Below, in pieces: positions 27,182-36,291 of a stretch of DNA of 64,000 nt. The DNA lies in contig NZ_CP007220.1 in assembly GCF_001632805.1 (NCBI RefSeq), forward strand, positions 1,674,001-1,738,000. The letters run 5' to 3'. The DNA is from Mycobacteroides chelonae CCUG 47445. GTDB lineage: Bacteria > Actinomycetota > Actinomycetes > Mycobacteriales > Mycobacteriaceae. The position numbers were made by a program, and so were the translations under genes. The notes beneath the pieces were generated by a model. The model searched no databases, was not told the origin of the DNA, and was given only the letters and a program-made list of their open reading frames with translations. Each line of letters starts with the position of its first letter. Positions within the stretch are counted from its first letter, which is position 1.

Positions 27182-28645
27182 GTGAAGAGCACCGTCGAAA
27201 AGCTGAGCCCGACCCGGGTTCGCATCAACGTCGAGGTTCCCTTCGCAGAGCTCGAACCAGATTTCTCAAAGGCCTACAAGGAGCTCGCCCAGCAGGTCCG
27301 CCTGCCCGGTTTCCGCCCCGGCAAGGCCCCCGCGAAGCTGCTCGAGGCGCGCGTCGGTCGCGCCGCGGTGTTGGAGCAGGTCGTCAACTCCGCCCTCCCG
27401 GGCCGGTACAGCGAGGCCGTCACCGCCTCCGACGTCAAGCCGCTCGGACAGCCGGAGATTGAGGTCACCAAGATCGAGGACGGCCAGGAGCTGACCTTCA
27501 CCGCCGAGGTGGACGTGCGCCCCGAGATCGAGCTGCCCGACCTGAGCACCGTCGCGGTCACGGTCGAGCCCGTCACCGTTGAGGACACCGAGGTCGACGC
27601 CGAGCTGGAAGCGCTCCGCGCGCGGTTCGGAACCCTCAAGGGTGTCGAGCGTGCCGCCGAGAACGGCGACTTCGTCTCGATCGACCTGTCGGCCACCGTG
27701 GACGGCAAGGAGGTCGAGGAGGCCTCGACCACTGGCCTGTCTCATGAGATCGGCTCCGGACAGCTGATCGACGGCCTCGACGAGGCCATCATCGGTCTGA
27801 AGGCCGGCGAGGAGAAGGTGTTCACCACCAAGCTGGCTGCCGGTGAATTCGCCGGACAGGACGCCGAGGTCACCGTCAAGGTCGGCTCCGTCAAGGAGCG
27901 CGAGCTTCCCGCAGCTGACGACGATTTCGCCCAGCTGGCAAGCGAATTCGACACCATCGGCGAGCTCAAGGAGAGCCTCACCGAGCAGGTGAAGGGTCGC
28001 AAGCGCATCGCGCAGGCCGACGAGATCCGCGATGAGACCATCACCGCGCTGCTCGAGAAGATCGAGATTCCGGTCCCCGAGAAGATCCTCGAGGAGCAGA
28101 TCGGCAACAGCCTGCATGAGGCTGTCCACGGCCTCGACCACAACGAGGACAAGCTCAACGAACTGCTGGAAGAGCAGGGCACCTCGCGCGAAGAGTTCGA
28201 CAAGGACATGCGCGAGTCCGCCACCAAGTCGATCAAGACCGAGCTGCTGCTCGACGTGATCGCCGACAAGTTCGACATCAACGTCGACCAGCAGGACCTC
28301 ACCGAGCGCCTGGTCCTGATGTCGCGTCAGTACGGCATCGAGCCGCAGCAGCTGATCCAGTACCTCACCCAGCAGCAGCAGCTGCCCGGACTGTACGTCG
28401 ACGTGCGCCGCGGTAAGGCCATCGCCGAGGTCATCCGTCAGGCCAAGGTGACCGACTCCACCGGTGCCAACGTGGACGTTGACGCCGTCCTGGGGCCGCG
28501 CCGGGGTGGGGCCGAAGAGGCCGGTGCCGAGGCTGGCGCCGCCGAAGACAAGCCAGCCAAGGCCAAGAAGAGCAAGGACGAGGACAAGTCCGAGAAGGCC
28601 GAGAAGAAGGCCAAGAAGAAGAGCAAGGACGACGAGGCCGAGTAG
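27182..28645 (+). CDS. tig: Trigger factor, ribosome-associated chaperone and peptidyl-prolyl isomerase
   Basis: A 487-residue chaperone. The N-terminal ribosome-binding domain (about 1-115) carries the signature loop GFRPGKAP at about 43-50; an FKBP-type PPIase domain lies at about 155-240 ([52 protein letters not shown]), and a helical C-terminal domain holds nascent chains. The last 50 residues form a Lys/Ala/Glu tail typical of actinobacterial Tig. GTG 27182 follows AAAGGAGC. Adjacent to clpP1P2-clpX, giving a folding and degradation cluster. Orthologue of Rv2462c. Confidence 0.95.
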   Translation: MKSTVEKLSPTRVRINVEVPFAELEPDFSKAYKELAQQVRLPGFRPGKAPAKLLEARVGRAAVLEQVVNSALPGRYSEAVTASDVKPLGQPEIEVTKIEDGQELTFTAEVDVRPEIELPDLSTVAVTVEPVTVEDTEVDAELEALRARFGTLKGVERAAENGDFVSIDLSATVDGKEVEEASTTGLSHEIGSGQLIDGLDEAIIGLKAGEEKVFTTKLAAGEFAGQDAEVTVKVGSVKERELPAADDDFAQLASEFDTIGELKESLTEQVKGRKRIAQADEIRDETITALLEKIEIPVPEKILEEQIGNSLHEAVHGLDHNEDKLNELLEEQGTSREEFDKDMRESATKSIKTELLLDVIADKFDINVDQQDLTERLVLMSRQYGIEPQQLIQYLTQQQQLPGLYVDVRRGKAIAEVIRQAKVTDSTGANVDVDAVLGPRRGGAEEAGAEAGAAEDKPAKAKKSKDEDKSEKAEKKAKKKSKDDEAE

Positions 28646-28650
28646 TACGC

Positions 28651-28668
28651 GTCACGCTCTGAGCGAAC
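28651..28668 (+). promoter_or_regulatory. ClgR-like operator upstream of clpP1P2
   Basis: The dyad CGCTCTGAGCG (28655-28665), extended by AAC, fits the actinobacterial ClgR consensus (CGCYNANRGCG, recalled) at all but one fixed core position. ClgR activates clpP operons in corynebacteria, streptomycetes and M. tuberculosis. The site lies about 125 bases upstream of the clpP1 start, just after the tig stop. Confidence 0.5.
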
Positions 28669-28789
28669 TCGCCCGTGGCGGGGAGTGCACAGCACCCGAT
28701 GTTGGTTAATGTCGGCAGTACGCAAAGTGGTTCTCAAGATTGTTTTCTTAAGTGGAATCCCGAAGAGCTAGACGAAGGCAGGTTGCACA

Positions 28790-29392
28790 GTGACTGAAAT
28801 GCGTTCGGCGACAGCCGGGCTCAACCTGATCGACTCGGTGTATGAGCGTCTGCTCTCCGAGCGCATCATTTTCCTGGGCCAGCAGGTGGACGACGACATC
28901 GCCAACAAGCTGTGCGCGCAGATTCTGCTGCTGACAGCCGAGGACCCCACCAAGGACATCCACCTGTACATCAACTCCCCGGGCGGGTCGATCAGCGCGG
29001 GTATGGCGATCTTCGACACCATGCAGCTCTCGGAGTGCGATATCGCGACCTACGCGATGGGTATGGCCGCGTCCATGGGCGAGTTCTTGCTGGCCGCCGG
29101 CACCAAGGGCAAGCGCCACGCCCTGCCGCACGCCCGCATCCTGATGCACCAGCCCCTCGGTGGTGTGACCGGAAGCGCCTCGGACATCGCCATCCAGGCC
29201 GAGCAGTTCCAGGTCATCAAGAAGGAAATGTTCCGGCTTAATGCCGAGTTCACCGGCAAGAGCATCGAGCAGATCGAACAGGACTCCGACCGCGACCGCT
29301 GGTTCACCGCCCCGGAGGCACTCGAATACGGGTTCGTGGACAAGATCATCACCCGCGGCAATCTCAACGGCAGCAAGGGAGCCTCCAAGTGA
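28790..29392 (+). CDS. clpP1: ATP-dependent Clp protease proteolytic subunit ClpP1
   Basis: A 200-residue serine protease subunit. Catalytic triad Ser95 (GMAASMGEF), His120 (ILMHQPLGG) and Asp169 match the mycobacterial ClpP1 triad with a small numbering offset. In mycobacteria ClpP1 and ClpP2 assemble as a mixed 14-mer that is active with ClpX or ClpC1 and is essential. GTG start 28790 after GAAGGCAGG. The last codons overlap the clpP2 start as GTGA, fitting stoichiometric co-synthesis. Confidence 0.96.
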   Translation: MTEMRSATAGLNLIDSVYERLLSERIIFLGQQVDDDIANKLCAQILLLTAEDPTKDIHLYINSPGGSISAGMAIFDTMQLSECDIATYAMGMAASMGEFLLAAGTKGKRHALPHARILMHQPLGGVTGSASDIAIQAEQFQVIKKEMFRLNAEFTGKSIEQIEQDSDRDRWFTAPEALEYGFVDKIITRGNLNGSKGASK

Positions 29393-30042
29393 TCTCGAAG
29401 CACCTCAACCCGGAACTGGCTCCGCAGGCCCGCTACATCCTGCCCTCGTTCATCGAGCACTCGAGCTTCGGTGTCAAGGAGTCGAACCCCTACAACAAGC
29501 TGTTCGAGGAGCGCATCATCTTCCTCGGCGTGCAGGTGGACGACGCCTCGGCCAACGACATCATGGCTCAGCTGCTGGTGCTGGAGTCGCTGGATCCCGA
29601 CCGTGAGATCACCATGTACATCAACTCCCCGGGTGGTTCGTTCACCTCGTTGATGGCGATCTACGACACCATGCAGTACGTCCGCTCCGACATCCGCACA
29701 GTGGTGCTGGGCCAGGCCGCCTCGGCCGCCGCGGTGCTGCTCGCCGCCGGTACCCCCGGCAAGCGGATGGCGCTGCCGAACGCGCGTGTCCTCATCCATC
29801 AGCCCGCGCTGTCCGGTGTGATCCAGGGTCAGTTCACCGACCTGGAGATCCAGGCCAAGGAGATCGAGCGCATGCGGGTGCTGCAGGAGACGACCCTGTC
29901 CCGGCACACCGGTAAGGATGCCGAGATCATCCGTAAGGACACCGACCGCGACAAGATCTTCACGGCCGAGGAGGCCAAGGAGTACGGGATCATCGACGTC
30001 GTCCTGGAGTACCGCAAGCTCTCCGCGCAGGCAGCTTCCTAG
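29389..30042 (+). CDS. clpP2: ATP-dependent Clp protease proteolytic subunit ClpP2
   Basis: A 217-residue partner of ClpP1. Catalytic Ser112 ([11 protein letters not shown]), His137 (VLIHQPAL) and Asp188 are present. The longer N-terminus (about 1-35, [17 protein letters not shown]) is the ClpP2 type, which docks the ClpX/ClpC1 loops. The GTG start overlaps the clpP1 stop by four bases. Unlike in M. tuberculosis, no extra genes separate it from clpX; the 242 bases between hold only a possible clpX promoter (GGTATAGC near 30192). Confidence 0.96.
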   Translation: MISKHLNPELAPQARYILPSFIEHSSFGVKESNPYNKLFEERIIFLGVQVDDASANDIMAQLLVLESLDPDREITMYINSPGGSFTSLMAIYDTMQYVRSDIRTVVLGQAASAAAVLLAAGTPGKRMALPNARVLIHQPALSGVIQGQFTDLEIQAKEIERMRVLQETTLSRHTGKDAEIIRKDTDRDKIFTAEEAKEYGIIDVVLEYRKLSAQAAS

Positions 30043-30284
30043 CTGCCTGCCGGCGGGCTCGGATAACAGTTGCAACACACCGGTCTCGGGTGCGCGTCAT
30101 CGGCGGCTTCGGTCGGTGCGAGGCGATATGTTCTCCAGCACGGCAGGGTGTAAATGCCGTCGGTGCTATTCGGTTTATCGGTCGCGGGGTGTCCGGTATA
30201 GCGGGTAGCGTCGGGACCAACAGGTCAGAGGACGTGCTGACACCACGATCCACCACCATGTGACAGGAAGTAGGACTGGCCACC

Positions 30285-31565
30285 ATGGCACGTATCGGAG
30301 ACGGCGGCGACCTGCTGAAATGCTCGTTCTGCGGAAAGAGCCAGAAGCAGGTCAAGAAGCTCATCGCCGGCCCCGGCGTGTACATCTGCGATGAATGCAT
30401 CGACCTCTGCAACGAGATCATCGAAGAGGAACTGGCCGACGCCGACGACGTCAAGCTCGATGAGCTGCCCAAGCCCGCCGAGATCCGTGAGTTCCTGGAG
30501 AACTACGTCATCGGCCAGGACACCGCGAAGAAGACACTGGCTGTCGCCGTCTACAACCACTACAAGCGCATCCAGGCCGGAGATAAGGCCCGCGACGCCC
30601 GTGGTGAGACCGTTGAGCTGGCCAAATCCAACATCTTGATGCTGGGCCCCACCGGTTGCGGCAAGACCTACCTGGCCCAGACGCTGGCCAAGATGCTCAA
30701 CGTGCCCTTCGCCATCGCCGACGCCACCGCACTCACCGAGGCCGGTTACGTGGGCGAGGATGTCGAGAACATTCTCCTCAAGCTGATTCAGGCCGCCGAC
30801 TACGACGTGAAGCGTGCCGAGACCGGCATCATCTACATCGACGAGGTCGACAAGATCGCCCGCAAGAGCGAAAACCCGTCGATCACCCGCGACGTCTCCG
30901 GTGAGGGCGTGCAGCAGGCGCTGCTGAAGATCCTGGAAGGCACGCAGGCTTCGGTGCCCCCGCAGGGCGGCCGTAAGCATCCGCATCAGGAGTTCATCCA
31001 GATCGACACCACCAACGTGCTGTTCATCGTCGCCGGCGCCTTCGCGGGCCTGGAGAAGATCGTGTCGGACCGCGTCGGCAAGCGCGGCCTGGGCTTTGGT
31101 GCCGAGGTCAAGTCGAAGGCCGATATCGACACCACCGACCACTTCGCCGAAGTCATGCCCGAGGATCTGATCAAGTTCGGGCTGATCCCCGAGTTCATCG
31201 GTCGTCTGCCGATCGTCGCCTCGGTGACCAACTTGGACCGCGAATCGCTCATCACGATCCTGTCCGAGCCGAAGAACGCGTTGGTGAAGCAATACACCCG
31301 CCTCTTCGACATGGACGGCGTTGAGCTGGAATTCAGCCAGGATGCGCTGGAAGCCATCGCCGATCAGGCCATCCACCGTGGCACCGGCGCTCGCGGTCTG
31401 CGCGCCATCATGGAAGAAGTGCTGCAGCCGGTGATGTACGACATCCCCAGCCGCGACGATGTCGCCAAGGTTGTCGTGACCGGGGAGACCGTCATCGACA
31501 ACGTGCTGCCGACGATCGTGCCGCGCAAGCCCTCACGTGCCGAACGGCGCGATAAGTCCGCGTAG
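30285..31565 (+). CDS. clpX: ATP-dependent Clp protease ATP-binding subunit ClpX
   Basis: A 426-residue AAA+ unfoldase that feeds substrates to ClpP1P2. N-terminal zinc-binding domain with Cys13, Cys16, Cys35 and Cys38; Walker A GPTGCGKT at 121-128; Walker [12 protein letters not shown] near 181-191; pore-loop and the IGF-equivalent ClpP docking region near 265-280; arginine-finger and sensor motifs in EFIGRLP and [11 protein letters not shown] 30285. The downstream MDMPI-fold gene follows after only 6 bases. Confidence 0.96.
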   Translation: MARIGDGGDLLKCSFCGKSQKQVKKLIAGPGVYICDECIDLCNEIIEEELADADDVKLDELPKPAEIREFLENYVIGQDTAKKTLAVAVYNHYKRIQAGDKARDARGETVELAKSNILMLGPTGCGKTYLAQTLAKMLNVPFAIADATALTEAGYVGEDVENILLKLIQAADYDVKRAETGIIYIDEVDKIARKSENPSITRDVSGEGVQQALLKILEGTQASVPPQGGRKHPHQEFIQIDTTNVLFIVAGAFAGLEKIVSDRVGKRGLGFGAEVKSKADIDTTDHFAEVMPEDLIKFGLIPEFIGRLPIVASVTNLDRESLITILSEPKNALVKQYTRLFDMDGVELEFSQDALEAIADQAIHRGTGARGLRAIMEEVLQPVMYDIPSRDDVAKVVVTGETVIDNVLPTIVPRKPSRAERRDKSA

Positions 31566-31571
31566 TTCGCC

Positions 31572-32195
31572 GTGCTGAGCGCCATGGAGCTGGCGCGGGC
31601 CGAACGTATCGACCTCGCCGATTTCCTTGCGGGTCTAACCCCCGAACAGTGGGATGCGCCGTCGCTGTGTACCCAGTGGCGGGTGCGCGATGTGGTGACA
31701 CACATGATCGGGTACGAGGACCTCAACCGGGCAGCGTTCTACTCGCGGGTGGCCAAGGCGGGTTTCAACCCGAATAAGGCCAACGCGAATCGTGTTGCCG
31801 AATTGGCTGGACGGACCCCCGAGCAGCTGCTGGAAATGGTTCGGGCGGCGGAAGTGCCGGGAGCGTTGACATCGGGATTCGGCGGCCGGATTGCCTTGCT
31901 GGACGGCATCGTCCATCAACAGGACATCCGTCGCCCACTGGGGCTCCCGCGCGACATTCCGGGGGAGCGGATGCGCGTCGCCATGGATTTCGCGCGCTGG
32001 GCACCCCCGATCCGGGGCGCGTTGCGCGCCCGCGGTGTGCGGCTCGTGGCTACCGACCTCGACTGGTCACGCGGCAGCGGGCCCGAGGTCACCGGCCCTG
32101 CCGAGGCGCTGCTGATGGCGATGGCCGCGCGACCCTGCGCGCTTGCGGATCTCGAAGGCCCGGGTAAATCGACCCTGGCGCAACATATTTCGTAA
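31572..32195 (+). CDS. Mycothiol-dependent maleylpyruvate isomerase-fold (DinB/MDMPI) protein
   Basis: A 207-residue protein of the TIGR03083-type DinB/MDMPI superfamily, four-helix-bundle enzymes that use mycothiol or a bound metal. The N-terminal CTQWRVRDVVTHMIGYED (about 33-50) and central GIVHQQDIRRPLGLP (about 115-129) hold the His and Asp residues of the metal site. Substrate unknown. GTG 31572 begins 6 bases after clpX, so read-through transcription is likely; ATG 31584 is an alternative start. Absent from the M. tuberculosis clp locus. Confidence 0.75.
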   Translation: MLSAMELARAERIDLADFLAGLTPEQWDAPSLCTQWRVRDVVTHMIGYEDLNRAAFYSRVAKAGFNPNKANANRVAELAGRTPEQLLEMVRAAEVPGALTSGFGGRIALLDGIVHQQDIRRPLGLPRDIPGERMRVAMDFARWAPPIRGALRARGVRLVATDLDWSRGSGPEVTGPAEALLMAMAARPCALADLEGPGKSTLAQHIS

Positions 32196-32215
32196 ACCCT
32201 CGTAAGCTGGTAGTG

Positions 32216-32755
32216 ATGTCCACCGAGTTCATGAGCCAGCCGACGCTGGAGGGGCCAACGCTCACCCTGCGTCCATTGGCAGACGACGACCTTGAGCCGC
32301 TGTACCGTGCCGCCAGCGATCCGCTCATTTGGGCGCAGCATCCGAGCTCGGACCGTCACCAGCGGCCGGTTTTCGAGAAATGGTTTGTGGACGCCCTCGC
32401 CGCAAAATCGCTTGTCATCATCGATCACTCCACCGGGGAGATGATCGGCTCATCCCGTTTTTACGAGTGGGACGCAGACAAGCGCGAGGTCGCGATCGGG
32501 TACACGTTCCTCACGCGCGAATACTGGGGCGGCACGGTGAACGCTGAGCTCAAGACGCTCATGCTGGACTACGCGTTCATCAACGCCGACCTGGTGTGGT
32601 TCCACGTGGCTGCCGACAATCTGCGGTCGCAGAAGGCGCTCGCCAAGATCGGCGCGCACGAGCATCACCGTCAGAAGCGTGAGATCAACGGCGCGCTGGA
32701 GGATTACGTGTACTTCACCATTACCGCCGCCGACTGGCGAGATGCCTCCGACTGA
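32216..32755 (+). CDS. GNAT-family N-acetyltransferase (RimJ/RimL-like)
   Basis: A 179-residue acetyl-CoA-dependent acyltransferase of the RimJ/RimL type: LTLRPLADDDLEPLYRAASD at the N-terminus, IGSSRFYEWDADKREVAIGYTFLTREYWGG in the middle and the acetyl-CoA loop NLRSQKALAKIGA near 138-150. Such proteins acetylate ribosomal proteins, antibiotics or small amines; the substrate is not predictable. A GTG three bases upstream (32213) is an alternative start. Confidence 0.83.
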   Translation: MSTEFMSQPTLEGPTLTLRPLADDDLEPLYRAASDPLIWAQHPSSDRHQRPVFEKWFVDALAAKSLVIIDHSTGEMIGSSRFYEWDADKREVAIGYTFLTREYWGGTVNAELKTLMLDYAFINADLVWFHVAADNLRSQKALAKIGAHEHHRQKREINGALEDYVYFTITAADWRDASD

Positions 32756-32803
32756 GCGCGACGTCCACTGCGGAGCGGAACGTCGCGCTCGGCCGATGAC
32801 CGA

Positions 32804-33034
32804 TCAGTGCGGAGCCGGATCCTCGTCGACGTCCACGGCGTCCCGAGACTGATCCTGCTCGGCGCGCTTGGCCGCCTCGCGCATCTCGAAGGCGTCCGTG
32901 GCGATCTCGCCGATCTGCCGGGTGACATCGACCACCGCGTTGGTGATGATCTTGGCGATCTCGCCGACGTGCTCGGCGGTTGACGACACGACCTCTTGGG
33001 CCAGGTCCTTGTTGCGTTCGAACTTGCTCACCAC
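32804..33034 (-). CDS. Small conserved helical protein downstream of the desaturase gene
   Basis: A protein of about 75 residues starting at GTG 33034 or 33031 (VSKFERNKDLAQEVVSS...), predicted as one long amphipathic helix (STAEHVGEIAKIITNAVVDVTRQIGEIATDAFEMREAAKRAEQ) with an acidic tail (DAVDVDEDPAPH). It lies 10 bases after the desaturase stop on the same strand. Longer frames to 33154 overlap that coding region and are not credible. No known domain; an accessory role with the desaturase operon is only a neighbourhood guess. Confidence 0.6.
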   Translation of the reverse strand: MVSKFERNKDLAQEVVSSTAEHVGEIAKIITNAVVDVTRQIGEIATDAFEMREAAKRAEQDQSRDAVDVDEDPAPH

Positions 33035-33044
33035 GTCACCTAAC

Positions 33045-34220
33045 TTACGCGTCGACCAGCTCACCGCGCTCGTTGACGACCACGACCTCGGGTTCGGCGG
33101 CCGGTTCCTTGCGCTTGTCCCGCTCGATGTGCACGACGAGCTCCTCGTCGTCACGGAACCAGCCGTTCGGCAAGGACAGGCGAGCGATCTTCTTCCAGGT
33201 GGACGAGAGCTGGGCGAAGAGGCCCCCCGTGTTGTAGGGCAGGCCGTACTTCTGGCACAGCTCGCGCACCTCGGTGGCCATCTCCGGATAGCGATTGGCC
33301 GGCAGATCCGGGAACAGGTGATGCTCGATCTGGTGGGACAGGTTGCCGCTCATGATGTGAAACAGCCTGCTGCCCTCGATGTTCGCCGAACCGAGCAGCT
33401 GCCGGATGTACCACTCGCCACGCGTCTCGTTGGCGGTCTCCTCCTTGGAGAAGGTCTGGGTGCCGGACGGGAAATGCCCGCAGAAGATGATCGAGAACGT
33501 CCACACGTTGCGCACGAAGTTGGCGGACAAGTTGCCCAGGAAGGTGATCGGAAACAGCGGGCCGGTCAGCGCCGGGAAGATCACGTAGTCCTTGAGAACC
33601 TGCTTACTGGCCTTGCGCCACATGCCTTTGATCAGCGGCTTGAGGTCGTACCATTTGCGCTTGCCCCTCACGATGTTCTCGGCCTCAAGCTCGTGCACCA
33701 TGACGCCCCACTCGAAGAGCACCATCAGGGCGGTCGCCCAGGCCAGGTTGCCCAGGTAGTAGGGGTTCCACTTCTGCTCGGGCGCCATCCGCAGGATGCC
33801 GTAACCCACGTCGCGGTCCATGTCGACGATGTTGGTGTAGGTGTGGTGCATGTAGTTGTGCGAGTGCCGCCACTGGTCGGCGGGGCACACGGTGTCCCAT
33901 TCGAACTCGCGTGAGTTAAGGCCCTTTTCGCGCATCCAGTCGTACTGGCCGTGCATGACGTTGTGGCCGATCTCCATGTTGTCGAGGATCTTCGAGACGG
34001 ACAGCGCGCCCACCGCGGCGAGCCACACGGGTGGGATGAACCCCAGGTACATCAGGGCGCGTCCGGCGGCCTCGCAGCCGCGTTGTGTCTTGATGATCGA
34101 GTAGATGTACTCGCGATCGCGCTCGCCCAGATCGGCGACAATGCGGTCGCGCAATTCATCGAGATCCTTGCCCAGCGCCTCGATATCCGATGCGCTGATG
34201 GTGATTTCGTTGCTTGGCAT
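33045..34220 (-). CDS. desA3: Acyl-CoA (stearoyl) delta-9 fatty acid desaturase, DesA3-like
   Basis: A 391-residue membrane di-iron desaturase. Three His boxes: HNVMH at 86-90, HNYMHH at 121-126, and HQIEHH at about 291-296. Four hydrophobic segments separate them. Orthologue of Rv3229c, which makes oleoyl-CoA from stearoyl-CoA using an electron-transfer partner. The partner, the reductase, is encoded 23 bases upstream in the same operon. ATG 34220. Regulation is likely by the divergent FabR/DesT-like repressor. Confidence 0.92.
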   Translation of the reverse strand: MPSNEITISASDIEALGKDLDELRDRIVADLGERDREYIYSIIKTQRGCEAAGRALMYLGFIPPVWLAAVGALSVSKILDNMEIGHNVMHGQYDWMREKGLNSREFEWDTVCPADQWRHSHNYMHHTYTNIVDMDRDVGYGILRMAPEQKWNPYYLGNLAWATALMVLFEWGVMVHELEAENIVRGKRKWYDLKPLIKGMWRKASKQVLKDYVIFPALTGPLFPITFLGNLSANFVRNVWTFSIIFCGHFPSGTQTFSKEETANETRGEWYIRQLLGSANIEGSRLFHIMSGNLSHQIEHHLFPDLPANRYPEMATEVRELCQKYGLPYNTGGLFAQLSSTWKKIARLSLPNGWFRDDEELVVHIERDKRKEPAAEPEVVVVNERGELVDA

Positions 34221-34243
34221 CTGGCTGCTTTCCTTGGGTCTGT

Positions 34244-35335
34244 TTAGAGGTTGATCGAGACGTCACCGACGGGGGCGGTGATGCAGAGCTGGATGTGCTG
34301 ATCGGGGTCGTCGTTCTCATCGCCCGTGCGCAGGTTCCGGGTGCACCCGGATGTCTTGACCGCCGTGCAGGCGAAGCAGATTCCCATCCGGCAGCCGAAT
34401 TCGGGCCGCAGTCCGGCGGCCTCGGCCTGTTCGAGGATCGGCCTGCCGTCGTTGTCGGCGGTGATGTCGGAGGTGGCGAATCGCAGCACGCCTCCGGCCT
34501 CCCCGGTGGTGCTCGACGTGGTGACATAGAACTCTTCGGTGTGCAGACGGTCGGAGAGTCCACGCTCGGCGTACAGCGTGCTCACCGCGTCGTGCAGCGA
34601 GGGCGGCCCGCACAGGAACGTCTGAGCGTCCGCGCTCCAGGGCGCGAGCGCATCGAGCTGCTCGGCGCTGAAGTGCCGCCCGCCGTCACGGGTGTACACC
34701 GTGTGCACCGTTACCGATGGCACCTCGCCGAGAGCGGTGAGCTCGCGTGCGTAGGCATTGTCCGCGGCTGTCGGCGCGTAGTAGAGCACTGCGAGTTGCC
34801 CGGGGTATCCATTGCCGATGAGAGTTCTCGCCATTGAGAGAACAGGTGTAATCCCACTACCGGCCGCGATCAGAACTGTCCGAATGGGGCGCGGCGAGGG
34901 GAGGACGAACGTGCCGGCGGCCGGGGTGATGCTGTACACGTCACCCACCGCGGCGTGCTTGTACAGGTAGTTCGACACCAGCCCTTCGGGCCTGCGGGCA
35001 ATGGTCAGCTCGATGAGGTCGCGGGCGTCGTCGGCGCCGGACGGTGAGAAGCAGCGGACGTGGCGCACGCCATCGATCACGACGCCCAGCTGTACGAACT
35101 GACCTGCGCGAAAGCCCTTGAACTGGTGGGTTGTGCGCAAGGTCAAGGTCACCGATCGGGTAGTGCGGCGCTGCACGCGAACGACGCGGGCGCGAGCCTC
35201 TTCCCAGGTGATCATCGGGTCGACCAGCTCGAGATACCGGTCGACGGCGTGGGGGGTGAGGGCGGCGGTCAACAACCGGCCCAGTGACGACTCGGGAGTG
35301 AGGATGCGTCGGGTGGCTTTAGTTAGAAATGTCAT
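34244..35335 (-). CDS. Ferredoxin reductase-type electron-transfer partner of the desaturase (Rv3230c-like)
   Basis: A 363-residue flavin/iron-sulfur protein. FAD-binding beta-barrel at about 50-150 (RCFSPSG, the FAD region), an NAD(P)-binding domain (AAGSGITPVLSMARTL, about 170), and a C-terminal plant-type 2Fe-2S ferredoxin domain with CRMGICFAC and the distal Cys in LCITAP. It passes electrons from NADPH to the DesA3-like desaturase, as shown for Rv3230c/Rv3229c. ATG 35335 follows GGAGGGAGT; a longer frame to 35569 crosses the promoter region and is unlikely. Confidence 0.9.
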   Translation of the reverse strand: MTFLTKATRRILTPESSLGRLLTAALTPHAVDRYLELVDPMITWEEARARVVRVQRRTTRSVTLTLRTTHQFKGFRAGQFVQLGVVIDGVRHVRCFSPSGADDARDLIELTIARRPEGLVSNYLYKHAAVGDVYSITPAAGTFVLPSPRPIRTVLIAAGSGITPVLSMARTLIGNGYPGQLAVLYYAPTAADNAYARELTALGEVPSVTVHTVYTRDGGRHFSAEQLDALAPWSADAQTFLCGPPSLHDAVSTLYAERGLSDRLHTEEFYVTTSSTTGEAGGVLRFATSDITADNDGRPILEQAEAAGLRPEFGCRMGICFACTAVKTSGCTRNLRTGDENDDPDQHIQLCITAPVGDVSINL

Positions 35336-35352
35336 TCGAACTCCCTCCGTTA

Positions 35353-35370
35353 GGTTAACGAATGTACACT
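35353..35370. promoter_or_regulatory. FabR/DesT-like operator between desaturase operon and regulator
   Basis: GGTTAACGAATGTACACT, an imperfect dyad, matches the recalled Pseudomonas DesT operator (AGTGAACGCATGTTGACT) at 13 of 18 bases and the E. coli FabR site at about 12 of 18 in the other orientation. It lies 18 bases before the reductase ATG and 79 before the regulator ATG. The longest in-frame ATG of the regulator (35362) would fall inside this site. Confidence 0.55.
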
Positions 35371-35448
35371 GAAATTGTGAACCAACATGCCCACACTGAG
35401 TCAAGCCGTAATCACCGTGTCGGTCATCACAGCGATACAGTGATCGCC

Positions 35449-36096
35449 ATGACCAGTCGTCGAGAGCGGAGCTCGCATGCGGGCGCCTCCGCGCGACGTG
35501 ACACGGTTCGCGGTGAGCAGAAACTGCGCACCCGCACCGCATTGATGGAAGCCGCTCTCGAGCTTTCACGCACCCAGGCGTTCTCGGGACTGAGCCTGCG
35601 CGACGTCGCCCGGGGCGCAGGAATCTCGCCGACGGCCTTCTACCGGCACTTCGCGTCCCTGGATGACCTGGGTGTCGCGCTGGCCGAAGAGGGAATGCGT
35701 ATCGCCCGGGGGATCGCCCGGGAGATACGTCGACGCGAACCGGCGACGTTGGCCGAAGCCATGCGCATCCTTGCCGAGCAGGTACAGGAAAACCCTGATC
35801 AGCTGCGGTTTGTCGTCACCGAGCGGTACACCGCACCCACCGAGGTGCGAAGGGCCGTGAACATCGAGATGCGGCTGCTCGCCGGCGAGCTGGCAATCGA
35901 CCTGGCGCGTCGCGAAAAGATGCGACTCTGGGATTCCGCCGATCTCACGACGGCGGCCAGCCTGCTGCTATCGATCGGCGCCAACGCGGTAGCCGAGTTG
36001 GTACAGCCCGACGCCGACACCAACGATGTCGTCGACAGTGCCACCAGCGCCCTGACCATGGCCTTCGTCGGCCTGCAGAATTGGCGCTCCAGTTAG
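35449..36096 (+). CDS. TetR-family regulator of the FabR/DesT type
   Basis: A 215-residue repressor with recognition region LSLRDVARGAGISPTAFYRHFASLDDLGVALAEEG (about 49-83, quoted in part), which is nearly the E. coli FabR and P. aeruginosa DesT sequence. Those regulators sense the ratio of saturated to unsaturated acyl-CoA or acyl-ACP and repress desaturase genes. It diverges from a desaturase/reductase operon over a DesT-like operator, the same arrangement as in Pseudomonas. Start ATG 35449. Its TAG is interlocked with the stop of the small membrane protein gene (TTAG, 36093-36096). Confidence 0.8.
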   Translation: MTSRRERSSHAGASARRDTVRGEQKLRTRTALMEAALELSRTQAFSGLSLRDVARGAGISPTAFYRHFASLDDLGVALAEEGMRIARGIAREIRRREPATLAEAMRILAEQVQENPDQLRFVVTERYTAPTEVRRAVNIEMRLLAGELAIDLARREKMRLWDSADLTTAASLLLSIGANAVAELVQPDADTNDVVDSATSALTMAFVGLQNWRSS

Positions 36097-36269
36097 TGTG
36101 AGGACTCGCTAGCCCCCGCGCCCGATTCACCGAGTCGCTGATGCAACCGGTCGCGGATCTCATCGACCGTGTACGCCTCGCGTTTGCGTTGATCGCGGGC
36201 GACCAGCACGCCTCCTGCTGCCACCCCGACAGCCCCGGCGAGCCCGAGCCACTTCCACATGTTGGCCAT
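36093..36269 (-). CDS. Small membrane protein, 58 residues
   Basis: A 58-residue frame from ATG 36269 to TAA at 36093-36095. The N-terminal Trp/Lys start (MANMWKWLGLAGAVG) leads into one hydrophobic helix of about 7-24, then a basic, helical cytoplasmic tail (RDQRKREAYTVDEIRDRLHQRL) ending in Ser/Ala. The pattern is that of a small single-pass membrane protein conserved in actinobacteria; I cannot name it. It overlaps the regulator stop by four bases and its start is 23 bases from the divergent amidase ATG. Confidence 0.65.
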   Translation of the reverse strand: MANMWKWLGLAGAVGVAAGGVLVARDQRKREAYTVDEIRDRLHQRLGESGAGASESSH

Positions 36270-36291
36270 CGCTCCAGGCTACGGTGCGGGA

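Noticed and set aside
35362..35448. Start of the DesT-like regulator at ATG 35362
   Set aside because: It would lie inside the putative operator, and the added residues are not of the FabR/DesT family; ATG 35449 fits.
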